Shown: in pieces, positions 34,202 through 44,099 of the stretch
How positions within the stretch are numbered: position 1 is the first letter of the stretch
How the letters are laid out: each line of letters opens with the position of its first letter
Source: Burkholderiaceae bacterium
Lineage (GTDB): Bacteria; Pseudomonadota; Gammaproteobacteria; Burkholderiales; Burkholderiaceae_C
Assembly: GCA_004299095.1 (NCBI GenBank)
Contig: SCQQ01000066.1
Location: 1-56,300 of the forward strand
Length of the DNA stretch: 56,300 nucleotides
Direction of reading: 5' to 3'
Notes under the pieces: model-generated
The model's database searches: none
What the model saw: only the letters and a program-made list of their open reading frames with translations
Told to the model about the DNA's origin: nothing
Program-made: the position numbers and the translations under genes

Positions 34202-35566
34202 GTGAAGCAGCAATTCATTTCCTCCGGCTTGGCCGTTGCCGATTTCATTCATCGTTATCCGCGGCGCATCACGGCAACACTGGCGCTCCTCATGCTGGGC
34301 AGCGCCAGTGGCGCTTTCGCAGTGGCCAAACTGGCGCCGGCCGTACCGGCCGAGCCAATTCGGTTGGTGTCCGAGGACGTGGCCCTGGCGCCCTTGACGG
34401 CGCAACTCGACCAGCTCGACAGCCACTCGTTCACGCTGTACCACAGCGCCCGTACCCAGGTGGCTGATTCGCCGGCGAGCCTGCTGGAACGCCTCGGCAT
34501 CGCCGACCCTCAGGCGTCCGCGTTTTTGCGCCGCGACAAAGTCGCGCGGGATGCCTTGTTCAGCCGTGGCGCCGCCGGACGCGTGGTCAGCGCTGAAGCG
34601 GATGACCAGCAGAACCTGAAGCAACTCACAGTGCGCTGGCTGGATGCGAGCGACAACACGCGCTTCAATCGCCTTGTCGTCGAAAAGGCTGCCGAGGGCT
34701 TTACGGCGAAGGTTGACAGCGGTGCCCTGGTGCCGGCCGAGCGCCTCGCGAGCGGTGTGGTCGGGCAGGATGCCCTGACTGTCACTGGCGACACGCATCT
34801 GCCGGCCGACGTCACGCATCAGCTCTCGGATATTTTCAGCAACGGCCCGGGTACCAAGTCGAACGTTCGCAAGGGTGATCGCTTCGCGTTGGTCTATCAG
34901 GTCTGGGAAGCGGACGGCGAAGTGCTGCGCGTCGGGCGCGTGCTGAGCGCCGAACTCACGGCCGGTGGCAAAACCCAGCACGCGGTCTGGTTTGCCGACA
35001 AGGGCAGCCGCGGCGATCGGGGCGACTATTACGCGCTCGGCGGCGAGAGCCTGTACAAACCACGCTACGACTTGCCGCTTGGCAAGTTGCGTATCACCAG
35101 CGGCTTCGGCTTGCGCGTCCATCCGGTAGCGGGAGCGACGCGCCACCATGAAGGTGTGGACTTGGCCGCGCCCCGCGGCACGCCGGTTCACGCGGTGGCC
35201 GACGGACGGGTCGAGTTTGCCGGGGTGCAGCACGGCTACGGCAACGTGGTGTACGTGCAGCATGCGGACGGCCGCGACACCACGGTCTATGGGCACCTCT
35301 CGCGCATCGACGTCAAGATGAACCAGCGCATCACGCGCGGCGAACAGATAGGCACGGTGGGTTCCACCGGTATCGCGACGGGCCCGCACCTGCATTTCGA
35401 ACTGCGCGTCAACGGCAGCCCGATCAATCCGTCGCCGGTCCTGGCCGAGGCGCAGACCGACACGGCCGTGCCCGGCGTCTCGCGCGCCGCTTTTGCCGAA
35501 CAGTCAGCCGCGATGCTGGGACAGCTTGCGATTGCCGATCAGTTGCGCCCGGGCGGGTTTGAGTAG
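34202..35566 (+). CDS. M23 family (LytM) peptidoglycan peptidase
   Basis: I start it at the GTG at 34202; the frame is open further back to a TTG at 34073, but the added residues look non-coding. The result is 454 residues, with one N-terminal membrane anchor (R-I-T-A-T-L-A-L-L-M-L-G), a long helical/beta region and a C-terminal LytM domain. Zinc ligands are visible in H-H-E-G-V-D-L-A (H-x3-D, near 319) and H-L-H-F-E-L (H-x-H, near 398). The domain also has the typical G-Y-G-N-V-V-Y-V-Q-H and Y-G-H-L-S motifs. These are endopeptidases or regulators of cell-wall cleavage, of the Csd3/MepM-like membrane-bound type. A strong terminator follows. Confidence 0.92.
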   Translation: MKQQFISSGLAVADFIHRYPRRITATLALLMLGSASGAFAVAKLAPAVPAEPIRLVSEDVALAPLTAQLDQLDSHSFTLYHSARTQVADSPASLLERLGIADPQASAFLRRDKVARDALFSRGAAGRVVSAEADDQQNLKQLTVRWLDASDNTRFNRLVVEKAAEGFTAKVDSGALVPAERLASGVVGQDALTVTGDTHLPADVTHQLSDIFSNGPGTKSNVRKGDRFALVYQVWEADGEVLRVGRVLSAELTAGGKTQHAVWFADKGSRGDRGDYYALGGESLYKPRYDLPLGKLRITSGFGLRVHPVAGATRHHEGVDLAAPRGTPVHAVADGRVEFAGVQHGYGNVVYVQHADGRDTTVYGHLSRIDVKMNQRITRGEQIGTVGSTGIATGPHLHFELRVNGSPINPSPVLAEAQTDTAVPGVSRAAFAEQSAAMLGQLAIADQLRPGGFE

Positions 35567-35585
35567 CGCATCCTTGACATTGAGG

Positions 35586-35620
35586 CACAAAAAAGCCGCT
35601 TTAGAAGCGGCTTTTTTGTG
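35586..35620 (+). terminator. Strong bidirectional intrinsic terminator
   Basis: A 16-base-pair perfect stem (CACAAAAAAGCCGCTT and its complement) with a three-base loop. The stem includes A6 and T6 runs on either side of the GC-rich core. It lies between the convergent M23 peptidase and erpA genes and should serve both strands. Confidence 0.93.
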
Positions 35621-35669
35621 TGGCCCGGATCGACTCGGGTCGGCGACCTGGCAGGCGGCGGGCTACATT

Positions 35670-36047
35670 TCAGCTTTCCACTGCGAACGACGAGCCGCAA
35701 CTGCACGTGGTGCAGGCGTTCGGGTTGTCGATGACGAATTGCGCGCCTTGCAAATCTTCGCGGTAATCAATCTCTGCGCCGAGCAGATATTGATAGCTCA
35801 TGGCGTCGATCAGCAGTTGCACGCCGTTGCGCATGATGGTCAGATCGTCGGCGTTGACGGCCTCTTCAAAGGAAAAGCCGTATTCGAACCCGGAGCAGCC
35901 GCCGCCGCGCACGAAAACGCGCAATTTCAAAGCGGGGTTGCCTTCTTCCTCGACCAGTTGGGCCACGCGCGCGGCCGCGCTCTCGGTGAACCGGATGGCT
36001 TGGGCGTGCGCTGCGGCGTTGGATGTTTCGGTGGCAGTGGTTTGCAT
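35670..36047 (-). CDS. erpA: Iron-sulfur cluster insertion protein ErpA
   Basis: The 125-residue product is an A-type carrier of the HesB/IscA family. The three conserved cysteines appear as [10 protein letters not shown] (near residue 51) and [11 protein letters not shown] (near 112-120). The extra Thr-Cys wording and the E-Y-G-F segment are as in ErpA of betaproteobacteria. It delivers [4Fe-4S] or [2Fe-2S] clusters to apoproteins. It follows the bactofilin gene by 12 bases in the same direction and is preceded by no separate promoter that I can see. Confidence 0.93.
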   Translation of the reverse strand: MQTTATETSNAAAHAQAIRFTESAAARVAQLVEEEGNPALKLRVFVRGGGCSGFEYGFSFEEAVNADDLTIMRNGVQLLIDAMSYQYLLGAEIDYREDLQGAQFVIDNPNACTTCSCGSSFAVES

Positions 36048-36059
36048 GGTGCTTCTCGA

Positions 36060-36554
36060 TCAGTGGTCGTTGCCGGGCTGCAATTCCAAGTCCAGCGAGC
36101 GGTTGGGGTCCAGCGTGGGTTCGGTCGGTTCCTGCGCCGCGACTTGCGGGACTTCAGCGGCTGGTGTCGCGGCGGCTGGCTCTGCATCGCCGGTCAGTGC
36201 CGGCAGAAACTCCGGCTGCAGCAGGCCGATCACCACCGCGCCCGGGCGCATTTCCAACGTTTTATACCGCACATCGCCCTCGACGTGCGCGGTGGCCTTC
36301 AATTCCAGCACGTCCCCGGCGATCACGGGCCCGACCACCGTGCCGGCAAGATACAAGTGATTGGCGCTGACCCGGCCTTCGACGCGGCCGGACTCGCTCA
36401 GGATCAGCGTGCTGTCTGCGCTATCGTCAGCCAGTACGTCGCCGGCAATCCAGCCGTCGATGCGCAACTCGCCCTGGAACGCGCACGGTCCGGCGACTTT
36501 CATTCCGGCGCCGATGTGGCTGGGGGTGTGCGGCTGCTTTTTCATGGTCAGCAT
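36060..36554 (-). CDS. Bactofilin family protein
   Basis: The 164-residue product is a bactofilin (DUF583). The central beta-helix shows repeating G-x-V-x-G/A-D-V units: G-P-C-A-F-Q-G-E-L-R-I-D-G-W-I-A-G-D-V, G-R-V-E-G-R-V-S-A-N-H-L-Y-L and H-V-E-G-D-V-R-Y-K-T-L-E. The tail is Pro/Ala/Glu-rich and disordered. Bactofilins polymerise without nucleotides and scaffold cell-wall or polar structures. The ATG at 36554 is favoured over 36545 because aaggaaa lies about ten bases before it. It sits after the ribosomal protein operon, separated by a terminator, and before erpA. Confidence 0.93.
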   Translation of the reverse strand: MLTMKKQPHTPSHIGAGMKVAGPCAFQGELRIDGWIAGDVLADDSADSTLILSESGRVEGRVSANHLYLAGTVVGPVIAGDVLELKATAHVEGDVRYKTLEMRPGAVVIGLLQPEFLPALTGDAEPAAATPAAEVPQVAAQEPTEPTLDPNRSLDLELQPGNDH

Positions 36555-36609
36555 GGGTCTGGGGTTTCCTTTTCGGGGAATCGGTGCGGTGGGTGCGCTT
36601 CGATTGTAA

Positions 36610-36647
36610 AAAAACCGCGCAGGCCTGTGGCAGCGTGCGCGGTTTTT
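36610..36647 (-). terminator. Terminator of the rplM-rpsI operon
   Basis: On the minus strand a 12-pair stem (AAAAACCGCGCA paired with TGCGCGGTTTTT) ends in a run of T, about 20 bases after the rpsI stop. It should end the ribosomal protein transcript before the bactofilin gene. Confidence 0.88.
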
Positions 36648-36668
36648 GGGTTTGGCGAGCAGCCTGAA

Positions 36669-37061
36669 TCAGCGCTTGCTGAACTGCTTGCGCCGGCGCG
36701 CCTTGTGGAAGCCGACCTTCTTGCGCTCGACTTCGCGCGCGTCGCGCGTGACGAAACCGGCGGCCGAGAGTTGCGGCTTGAGCGCCGCGTCGTAGTCCAT
36801 CAGGGCGCGCGTGATGCCATGGCGCACCGCGCCGGCCTGGCCCGACTCACCGCCGCCGCGCACGTTGACCTGGATGTCGAATGCTTCGACGTTGCCGGTC
36901 AGCACCAGCGGCTGCTTGCAGATCATGATCGACGTCTGGCGGCCGAAGAATTCTTCGATCGGCTTGTCGTTGACGGTGATCTTGCCCGAGCCTTTTTTCA
37001 GAAAGACGCGTGCCACGCTGGATTTGCGTCGACCCGTGCCGTTGTTCCATTCACCCATCAT
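36669..37061 (-). CDS. rpsI: 30S ribosomal protein S9
   Basis: The 130-residue product has the full S9 pattern: [14 protein letters not shown] at the start, [28 protein letters not shown] in the middle, and the C-terminal [11 protein letters not shown] tail that reaches the P-site tRNA. The start overlaps the rplM stop by four bases (ATGA). Confidence 0.98.
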   Translation of the reverse strand: MMGEWNNGTGRRKSSVARVFLKKGSGKITVNDKPIEEFFGRQTSIMICKQPLVLTGNVEAFDIQVNVRGGGESGQAGAVRHGITRALMDYDAALKPQLSAAGFVTRDAREVERKKVGFHKARRRKQFSKR

Positions 37062-37501
37062 TGCGCGGCTCCTTGGATTTCGAGGACTTTGGGTTGCTGT
37101 GCGCTGTGCGGATGTTCGGCACCGCCGTACACCTTGAGCTTCTTGATCATGGCGTAGCCAAGCGGCCCCTTGGGCAGCATGCCCTTCACGGCTTTTTCCA
37201 GCGCACGGCCGGGGTGCTTGGCCTGCATGTCGCGAAAATTGGTTTCGCGCAAGCCGCCCGGGTAGCCCGAGTGGCGGTAATACTTCTTGTCGATCAGCTT
37301 GTTACCGGTGACCCGGAGCTTGGCCGCATTGATGACGACGATGTAGTCGCCGGTATCGACGTGAGGCGTAAAAATGGCTTTGTGTTTGCCGCGCAAACGG
37401 TGGGCAACTTCGCTGGCTACCCGTCCGAGCACCTTGTCGGTGGCGTCGATCACAAACCATTCATGCGTCACGTCAGCGGGTTTGGCGCTTAACGTTTTCA
37501 T
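37058..37501 (-). CDS. rplM: 50S ribosomal protein L13
   Basis: The 147-residue product starts [20 protein letters not shown] and shows the L13 signature [17 protein letters not shown]. The conserved [10 protein letters not shown] and the late G-M-L-P-K-G-P-L-G motif are also present. The ATG at 37501 is chosen on family length. In E. coli, L13 represses its own operon through the mRNA leader, and a conspicuous hairpin lies in the leader here (37531-37552). Confidence 0.98.
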   Translation of the reverse strand: MKTLSAKPADVTHEWFVIDATDKVLGRVASEVAHRLRGKHKAIFTPHVDTGDYIVVINAAKLRVTGNKLIDKKYYRHSGYPGGLRETNFRDMQAKHPGRALEKAVKGMLPKGPLGYAMIKKLKVYGGAEHPHSAQQPKVLEIQGAAQ

Positions 37502-37530
37502 GAATTTCCCTAGGCTAATAAAAGCATTGT

Positions 37531-37552
37531 GTGAGCCCGAATTCGAGCTCAC
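37531..37552 (-). promoter_or_regulatory. Leader hairpin upstream of rplM
   Basis: On the minus strand GTGAGCTCG-AATT-CGGGCTCAC folds into a nine-pair stem (one G-T pair) with a four-base loop, 30 bases before the rplM start. It has no T tract, so it is not a terminator. An L13 autoregulatory site or an mRNA-stability element is possible. Confidence 0.45.
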
Positions 37553-37722
37553 GGAGGCAGGCCCTTTTCCACGGTCGGTGCTCTTTTTGATCGGAGCCTC
37601 TTAGGTGGGATTGATTTTTTGCCGCGGGACCAAAACGCTGCAAAGCTATACATTTTACGATCAAACCAACCCCTGCGGGCGTTTGCGGAAGTCGCGGGAC
37701 GGTTTGACGCTACGATAGGCGC

Positions 37723-38679
37723 GTGTTCAGTTATCGCCACGCCTTCCATGTCGGCAACCATGCTGATGTATTGAAACACCTTGCGCTGGTGGCCACGGCG
37801 CGTCACCTGATGCAAAAGGATGCGCCGCTGCTGCTGGTGGACACCCATGCGGGCGCGGGCATTTACCGGCTGGATGGCGACATGGCGGCGAAGTCCGGCG
37901 AATCGGCCGCGGGTGTCGGGCAGCTTTGGGCACGTTGTTCAGGCAACCCGGGGCAGGCCGCGCGGCCCGTGTCGGCACTGGCGGATTATCTGGACGTGGT
38001 GCGTGCATTCAACGCCGGGTCTGCGGCTGCGGCGCCGCGCGTTTATCCGGGCTCGCCGCTGATCCTCTTTCACCTGATGGATTCGCCCGAGCGCGCTGCG
38101 GTGCGTGACCGGTTGAAGTTGTTCGAGCTGCATCCGACCGACAGCCGGCTGCTGCGGGAGCACGTGAAGCAGTTGCGTGCCGGCAGCCGCGTGGCGGTGG
38201 AGCGATCCGACGGCTTCGAAGCGCTCAAGCGCCTCTTGCCGCCTCCAGCGTCCGGCGGGTCACGACGCGCATTGGTGCTGATCGATCCGTCGTATGAAAT
38301 CAAGACGGATTACGCGCGCGTGGCGAACGCCGTCGAAGACGCGCTGAAGCGTTTCGCCACTGGCGTGTACTGCGTCTGGTATCCCGTCATCCCGCGCATG
38401 GCGGCGCACGAGTTGCCCAGGCGCCTGAAAACGCTGGCCCGCGGCGCCAAGCGTTCTTGGCTTCAAGCCACCTTGGCCGTGGGTACCTCGGCAACGGAGC
38501 CGGTGGACACGCGGGAGAAAGCCGCGGGTCGCTCGCGCAATCCGTTGTCGGCCAGCGGCATGTTCATCGTCAATCCGCCGCACACGCTTGAAGCCAGTCT
38601 GCGAGAGGTGTTGCCTCAGGTGATGCGCGCCCTGGCTCAAGGTGCGGGCGCACGCTGGACGGTGGAGTGCGGCAATTGA
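37723..38679 (+). CDS. rlmJ: 23S rRNA (adenine2030-N6) methyltransferase RlmJ
   Basis: The GTG start gives 318 residues beginning F-S-Y-R-H-A-F-H-V-G-N-H-A-D-V-L-K-H, the family's N-terminal signature. The SAM site includes V-D-T-H-A-G-A-G-I-Y (near 44), and the catalytic motif is L-I-D-P-S-Y-E-I-K-T-D-Y (near 188). In E. coli the motif reads D-P-P-Y, so the second proline is serine here. The C-terminal P-L-S-A-S-G-M-F-I-V-N-P-P is also typical. The enzyme methylates A2030 of 23S rRNA. It is convergent with rlpA. Confidence 0.93.
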   Translation: MFSYRHAFHVGNHADVLKHLALVATARHLMQKDAPLLLVDTHAGAGIYRLDGDMAAKSGESAAGVGQLWARCSGNPGQAARPVSALADYLDVVRAFNAGSAAAAPRVYPGSPLILFHLMDSPERAAVRDRLKLFELHPTDSRLLREHVKQLRAGSRVAVERSDGFEALKRLLPPPASGGSRRALVLIDPSYEIKTDYARVANAVEDALKRFATGVYCVWYPVIPRMAAHELPRRLKTLARGAKRSWLQATLAVGTSATEPVDTREKAAGRSRNPLSASGMFIVNPPHTLEASLREVLPQVMRALAQGAGARWTVECGN

Positions 38680-38753
38680 CGCCGCGCGGTTGGTTCAGCT
38701 TCTGCCGACGCATCCGCGCTGCGTTCACGGGCGCAGCGGTGGGGCGAGCGGAC

Positions 38754-39458
38754 TCAGGGACCGAACTTGACGCCCGGGTGCAGCGCGGCGATCACGGTGT
38801 CGGGCGTGTTCGGCGCCAGCGCATGCAGCACCACGATGTCGTGCCCGCGGCGCAGCATGCCGAGTGCCTTGGCGGCCGCCTTGCTCAGATCGATGATGCG
38901 CCCCCCAACGAATGGCCCGCGATCGTTGATGCGCACCACCACCTGCTTGCCGGTGCGCGGGTTCTTCACCAGAACTTTGGTGCCAAACGGCAGCGTCTGG
39001 TGCGCGGCGGTGAATTCGTCCTGGTCGAAGCGTTCACCGTTGGCGGTGGTCTGGCCGTGGAAGCCCGGGCCGTACCAAGAGGCCATGCCGCGTTCCAGCA
39101 GGCGACCGGGCTTGAGTCCGAGGCCCGTGGGCGGGCTGTGCCTTTTCAGGTAATCGCTGAGAGGCGCATCCGGCAGGTCGGCATCTGCCGTGTTGTATGT
39201 GCCGTCCGGCAAGTAGCCGCACGCCGTGCTGTTGACGCCGGCCAGTGCGCTGCAGACAATCCGAGCCGAGCGGCTCTGCTGCAAGGATGAATAGGCGGAA
39301 GTGTCAGGCGAAGTTGTCTGCGCGAACAACGGCACGGAGGCCAACGAGAGGACGCCGACAAGTACTGCATGTTGCAGGGCGCCCAAAGGCAGACGGTTTG
39401 CACTTCCTGAAGCCGGCGTTCGACATCGAGTCGTGCCGGGAGGCGTGTCCCGTTTCAT
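38754..39458 (-). CDS. rlpA: Septal ring lytic transglycosylase RlpA-like protein
   Basis: The 234-residue product has an N-terminal hydrophobic signal (A-V-L-V-G-V-L-S-L-A-S-V-P-L-F-A) without a lipobox cysteine at the expected place, so it may be exported free rather than as a lipoprotein. The C-terminal double-psi beta-barrel is clear: G-M-A-S-W-Y-G-P-G-F-H-G-Q-T-T-A-N-G-E-R-F, A-A-H-Q-T-L-P-F-G-T-K-V, V-V-V-R-I-N-D-R-G-P-F and G-R-I-I-D-L-S-K-A-A-A. The catalytic Glu and Asp of RlpA are present. No SPOR domain follows. Its ATG overlaps the stop of a small upstream ORF (ATGA). Confidence 0.9.
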   Translation of the reverse strand: MKRDTPPGTTRCRTPASGSANRLPLGALQHAVLVGVLSLASVPLFAQTTSPDTSAYSSLQQSRSARIVCSALAGVNSTACGYLPDGTYNTADADLPDAPLSDYLKRHSPPTGLGLKPGRLLERGMASWYGPGFHGQTTANGERFDQDEFTAAHQTLPFGTKVLVKNPRTGKQVVVRINDRGPFVGGRIIDLSKAAAKALGMLRRGHDIVVLHALAPNTPDTVIAALHPGVKFGP

Positions 39459-39526
39459 TCAAGCCATTTTATTGGCGTTGGTTGACTTGGCAACCACTTT
39501 TTCAATTCCTTGGCCGTTTTAGACAT
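39455..39526 (-). CDS. Small ORF (23 codons) coupled to rlpA
   Basis: The ORF runs from an ATG at 39526 to a TGA that overlaps the rlpA start (ATGA). The peptide is basic and amphipathic: M-S-K-T-A-K-E-L-K-K-W-L-P-S-Q-P, then T-P-I-K-W-L-E. It has no hydrophobic segment. The sequence agag lies about eight bases before the ATG. The codon choice and Lys/Trp content look natural compared with the neighbouring frames. It may be a leader peptide that couples ribosome arrival to rlpA translation, or a real small protein. Confidence 0.4.
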   Translation of the reverse strand: MSKTAKELKKWLPSQPTPIKWLE

Positions 39527-39688
39527 AAAGCTCTATTACGCATCGCCGTCTCATATGGCAGAGGGAATCAAGCGTGGGGTGCGCACGCATCGCGCACGGA
39601 TGTGCGGCGCGAGTTTGCCGAGTCTGCGACCCGGTGTCAGCGGTTTCGGCGCCGCGGTCGGTGATGAGTTCGCTGGGAATGTCCGTGG

Positions 39689-40525
39689 TTATTGCGCTGG
39701 CAAGTGCAGGCGCTCACACAGCGCCAGCGTGGGCGCCGCCTGATTGACCGTGTAGAAGTGCAGCGCCGGCGCGCCGCCTTCGATCAAGTGGGTGCAGAGC
39801 CGCGCCATGACGTCGACACCCAGCGCTCGGATCGCGTCCACGTCGTCGCCCAGGCTTTGCAGGCGCAACCGCAACCAGCGCGGGATTTCGGCGCCGCAGT
39901 TGGCGGCAAAGCGCAGCAGCCCGGAATTGCTGGTGATCGGCATGATGCCCGGGACGATGGGGATGCCGAGTCCAAGCCCGCGCACTTCGTCGACGAAGTG
40001 GAAGTAGGCGTCGGCGTTGAAGAACATCTGCGTCACCGCGACGTCGGCGCCGGCGCGCACTTTGGCGACCAGCGCCGCGAGGTCGGTCCGCAGCGATTCC
40101 GCTTGCGGATGCACTTCGGGATAGCACGCCGCGTAAATTCGGAAGTGGTCACCGGTCTCGGCGCGGATGAACGCGATCAGGTCGCTGGCGTAGCGGAATT
40201 CGCCGCCGCCGCCGTAGCCGCTCGGCAAATCACCGCGCAGCGCCACCAGCCGTTTGACGCCCATGCGTCGCAAGTGGTCGAGTTGCGTGGCCACGTTGGC
40301 GCGCGTGGCGCCGATACACGAGAAGTGGCAGGCCACTTCCATGCCTTCGGCCAGGATCTCGGCGACTGCGGCAAAGGTACCGCCGCGCGTGGAGCCACCC
40401 GCGCCATACGTCACCGAACAATACTCCGGGCGCAGTGCGTAAAGCTGCTGGCGTGTCACGCGCAGCTTTTCCACGCCGGCGGGTGTTTTCGGCGGAAAAA
40501 ACTCAAAGCTGATGGGCAGGGTCAT
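39689..40525 (-). CDS. metF: 5,10-methylenetetrahydrofolate reductase
   Basis: The 278-residue FAD enzyme starts I-S-F-E-F-F-P-P-K-T-P-A-G and contains the conserved S-V-T-Y-G-A-G-G-S-T-R, H-F-S-C-I-G-A-T and L-V-A-L-R-G-D-L-P segments. A-C-Y-P-E-V-H-P and T-Q-M-F-F-N-A-D-A-Y-F-H-F are also present. It makes 5-methyl-THF, the methyl donor for methionine synthesis. It lies downstream of ahcY in the same direction, 92 bases away, so both are probably under the SAH riboswitch found before ahcY. This pairing joins clearance of the SAH product with renewal of the methyl group. Confidence 0.97.
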   Translation of the reverse strand: MTLPISFEFFPPKTPAGVEKLRVTRQQLYALRPEYCSVTYGAGGSTRGGTFAAVAEILAEGMEVACHFSCIGATRANVATQLDHLRRMGVKRLVALRGDLPSGYGGGGEFRYASDLIAFIRAETGDHFRIYAACYPEVHPQAESLRTDLAALVAKVRAGADVAVTQMFFNADAYFHFVDEVRGLGLGIPIVPGIMPITSNSGLLRFAANCGAEIPRWLRLRLQSLGDDVDAIRALGVDVMARLCTHLIEGGAPALHFYTVNQAAPTLALCERLHLPAQ

Positions 40526-40617
40526 GGCGGGAGTGCGCTGGGGTTTGCTCGGCGGGGGCGGGCCGGGGACGGCAGGTGCCGGTCAGTCGCCGACCCGGAC
40601 CGCAGGCGCCTGCGCGT

Positions 40618-42075
<1,458 letters not shown>

Positions 42076-42103
42076 GGTTTTCTCCAGTGCATACTTTTGA
42101 AAA

Positions 42104-42145
42104 CCCACGCTGGGGCGCGTGACTCGCTGCCGCGCAAAGCGTGGG
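42104..42145 (-). terminator. Terminator-like hairpin in the ahcY leader
   Basis: On the minus strand CCCACGCT (42145-42138) pairs with AGCGTGGG (42111-42104), followed by TTTTC. It starts two bases after the SAH aptamer ends and closes about 30 bases before the ahcY start. It is the likely expression platform of the riboswitch, although its long loop (26 bases) and short T run make it weaker than a standard terminator. Confidence 0.5.
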
Positions 42146-42146
42146 C

Positions 42147-42217
42147 GAGCGTCGTTGCAAGAATGATGTGCCCGAGCCTTGCGCCTGGCGGATAACCGGC
42201 GCTGCAACGCTCCTCGG
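42147..42217 (-). ncRNA. SAH riboswitch aptamer
   Basis: The minus-strand leader shows the SAH-riboswitch layout. P1 is GAGCG-TTGC (42212-42204) pairing with GCAA-cga-CGCTC (42158-42147). P2 is GCGCC (42202-42198) with GGCGC (42185-42181). The pseudoknot is CCGAG (42217-42213) with CTCGG (42176-42172). The wording CCGAGGAGCG-TTGC and CAACGACGCTC is the known conserved core. Family knowledge: binding of S-adenosylhomocysteine turns on ahcY-type operons. Here it precedes ahcY and metF. Confidence 0.92.
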
Positions 42218-42228
42218 ATTGACCGCGA

Positions 42229-42234
42229 ATTATA
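42229..42234 (-). promoter_or_regulatory. -10 box of the ahcY promoter
   Basis: The minus strand reads TATAAT, a perfect -10 hexamer, 12 bases before the SAH aptamer begins, which fits a start at or just before it. The -35 region is weak (TGTTCA at 42256-42251, 16-base spacer). Confidence 0.65.
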
Positions 42235-42325
42235 GAAGCGCAGCGATAATTGAACACTTTGCGCAGCACGTGGTCGCAAGGTCCCTGCGGGTGGCTCGAA
42301 GACGCTGCGCCGGAGTTCGCAGATC

Positions 42326-43951
42326 TTGTCTTACACCAAAGAAACGGCGCGCCGCCGCACGTTCGCCATCATTTCCCACCCGGACGCCGGGAAAACCACG
42401 CTGACCGAAAAGCTGCTGCTGTTTTCCGGCGCAATCCAGATCGCCGGCAGCGTGAAAGCGCGCAAGGCGACGCGCTACGCCACCAGTGACTGGATGGAAA
42501 TCGAGAAGCAGCGCGGCATTTCCGTGGCTTCCAGCGTGATGCAGATGAGCTACCGCGACTATGTGGTGAACCTGCTGGATACGCCCGGCCACAAGGATTT
42601 TTCCGAAGACACGTACCGCGTGCTCACGGCGGTCGATTCGGCGCTGATGGTGATCGACGCCGCCAATGGCGTGGAAGAGCAGACGCGCCGCCTGATCGAA
42701 GTTTGCCGCCAGCGCGACACGCCGATCATCACGTTCATCAACAAGATGGACCGCGAAGTGCGCGATCCGCTGGAGCTGATGGATGAAGTCGAGCGTGAGC
42801 TCGGCATGCCGTGCTGCCCCGTCACTTGGCCGGTGGGCTCGGGCAAGCATTTCGGCGGCATCATCGACTTGCGCCACCAGGCCATGACGGTGTTCGAGGC
42901 CGGTACCGAAAAGCGCCCGCATGAATTCGAAGTGCTGCCGCTTGCGGATGGCACCGTGCTGCAGGCCCGCTTTGGTGTGTATTTCGACGAGGCGCTGGAG
43001 GGCATGGATCTGGCGGTCGGCGCTTCCGCCAAGTGGGACCACGACGCGTTTCTTGCAGCCAAGCTCACCCCGGTGTTCTTCGGTTCCGGCCTGAACAATT
43101 TCGGCGTCAAGGAGGTGCTCGATGCCGTGGTCGACATGGCGCCGCCGCCGCGGCCGCGCCGAGCGTTCACGAGTGCGGAGGGGCGGCTGCAGGAGACCAC
43201 CGTGCAGCCAGCCGATGAAGGGTTCTCCGGCGTGGTGTTCAAGGTACAGGCCAACATGGACGCGCACCACCGCGACCGCATCGCGTTTGTCCGCATCGCC
43301 TCGGGTAAATACACGCCCGGCATGAAAATGAAAGTGCAGCGCACCGGCAAGGAGTTGCGCCCAACCAGTGTGGTCACTTTCATGAGCCAACGGCGCGAGG
43401 CCGTGAACGAAGCCTATGCGGGTGACATCATCGGCTTCACCATCCACGGCGGCGTGCAGCTGGGCGACAGCATCACCGACGGCCCCGACTTGCGATTCAC
43501 CGGCCTGCCGTTCTTCGCGCCGGAAATGTTCCGCACCGTGGTGCTCGAGGATCCGCTGCGCACCAAGCAGTTGCAGCAGGGGCTGGAACAACTGGGCGAA
43601 GAGGGGGCGATCCAGGTGTTCAAGCCCGATGCCGGCGGCAACATGCTGCTGGGCGCGGTCGGGCAGTTGCAGTTCGAGGTGGTCCAGCATCGCCTGAAAA
43701 CCGAATACAACTGCGCCATCCGGCTGGACGGCAGCCAATACACCGGCGCGCGCTGGATTACCGCGGACAGCCCGGAGCACTTGCGTGAATTCGAGGACGC
43801 CTACCCGTTGCGCATGGCGCACGACGCGGCCGCCGCCCTGGCCTATCTGTGCACTTCGCCGTACGACGTGCGCCTAGCGCAGGAGCGCTTTCCCAAAATC
43901 AATTTCCATCCGCTGCGCGAGCACGCCGGCATGGCCCTGGTGAACGCCTGA
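42326..43951 (+). CDS. prfC: Peptide chain release factor 3
   Basis: The 541-residue GTPase is read from a TTG, because family members start a few residues before [19 protein letters not shown] and no ATG or GTG is available in frame; ggag lies 11 bases upstream. The G motifs are D-A-G-K-T-T (G1), [15 protein letters not shown] (G3) and F-I-N-K-M-D-R (G4). [14 protein letters not shown] and G-V-E-E-Q-T-R are RF3-specific. RF3 removes RF1 and RF2 from the ribosome after termination. It diverges from ahcY. Confidence 0.96.
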   Translation: MSYTKETARRRTFAIISHPDAGKTTLTEKLLLFSGAIQIAGSVKARKATRYATSDWMEIEKQRGISVASSVMQMSYRDYVVNLLDTPGHKDFSEDTYRVLTAVDSALMVIDAANGVEEQTRRLIEVCRQRDTPIITFINKMDREVRDPLELMDEVERELGMPCCPVTWPVGSGKHFGGIIDLRHQAMTVFEAGTEKRPHEFEVLPLADGTVLQARFGVYFDEALEGMDLAVGASAKWDHDAFLAAKLTPVFFGSGLNNFGVKEVLDAVVDMAPPPRPRRAFTSAEGRLQETTVQPADEGFSGVVFKVQANMDAHHRDRIAFVRIASGKYTPGMKMKVQRTGKELRPTSVVTFMSQRREAVNEAYAGDIIGFTIHGGVQLGDSITDGPDLRFTGLPFFAPEMFRTVVLEDPLRTKQLQQGLEQLGEEGAIQVFKPDAGGNMLLGAVGQLQFEVVQHRLKTEYNCAIRLDGSQYTGARWITADSPEHLREFEDAYPLRMAHDAAAALAYLCTSPYDVRLAQERFPKINFHPLREHAGMALVNA

Positions 43952-44099
43952 CTGCGGGGCGCGCCCGATTGCGGCTTTGAGACTGTGCCCGGTCAGCTGG
44001 GTGGGGTGGTCGCGGTGACCGGGATCGCGTTCGGGTTTTCCTCGCACGGCTACAGTCCCTGACATCCTGCATCACGCAGCGAAGCACGGGGAACGGAAC

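Noticed and set aside
43985-44025. Inverted repeat CCCGGTCA ... TGACCGGG after prfC
   Set aside because: Long spacer, no T tract at a suitable distance, and no link to a known regulator.
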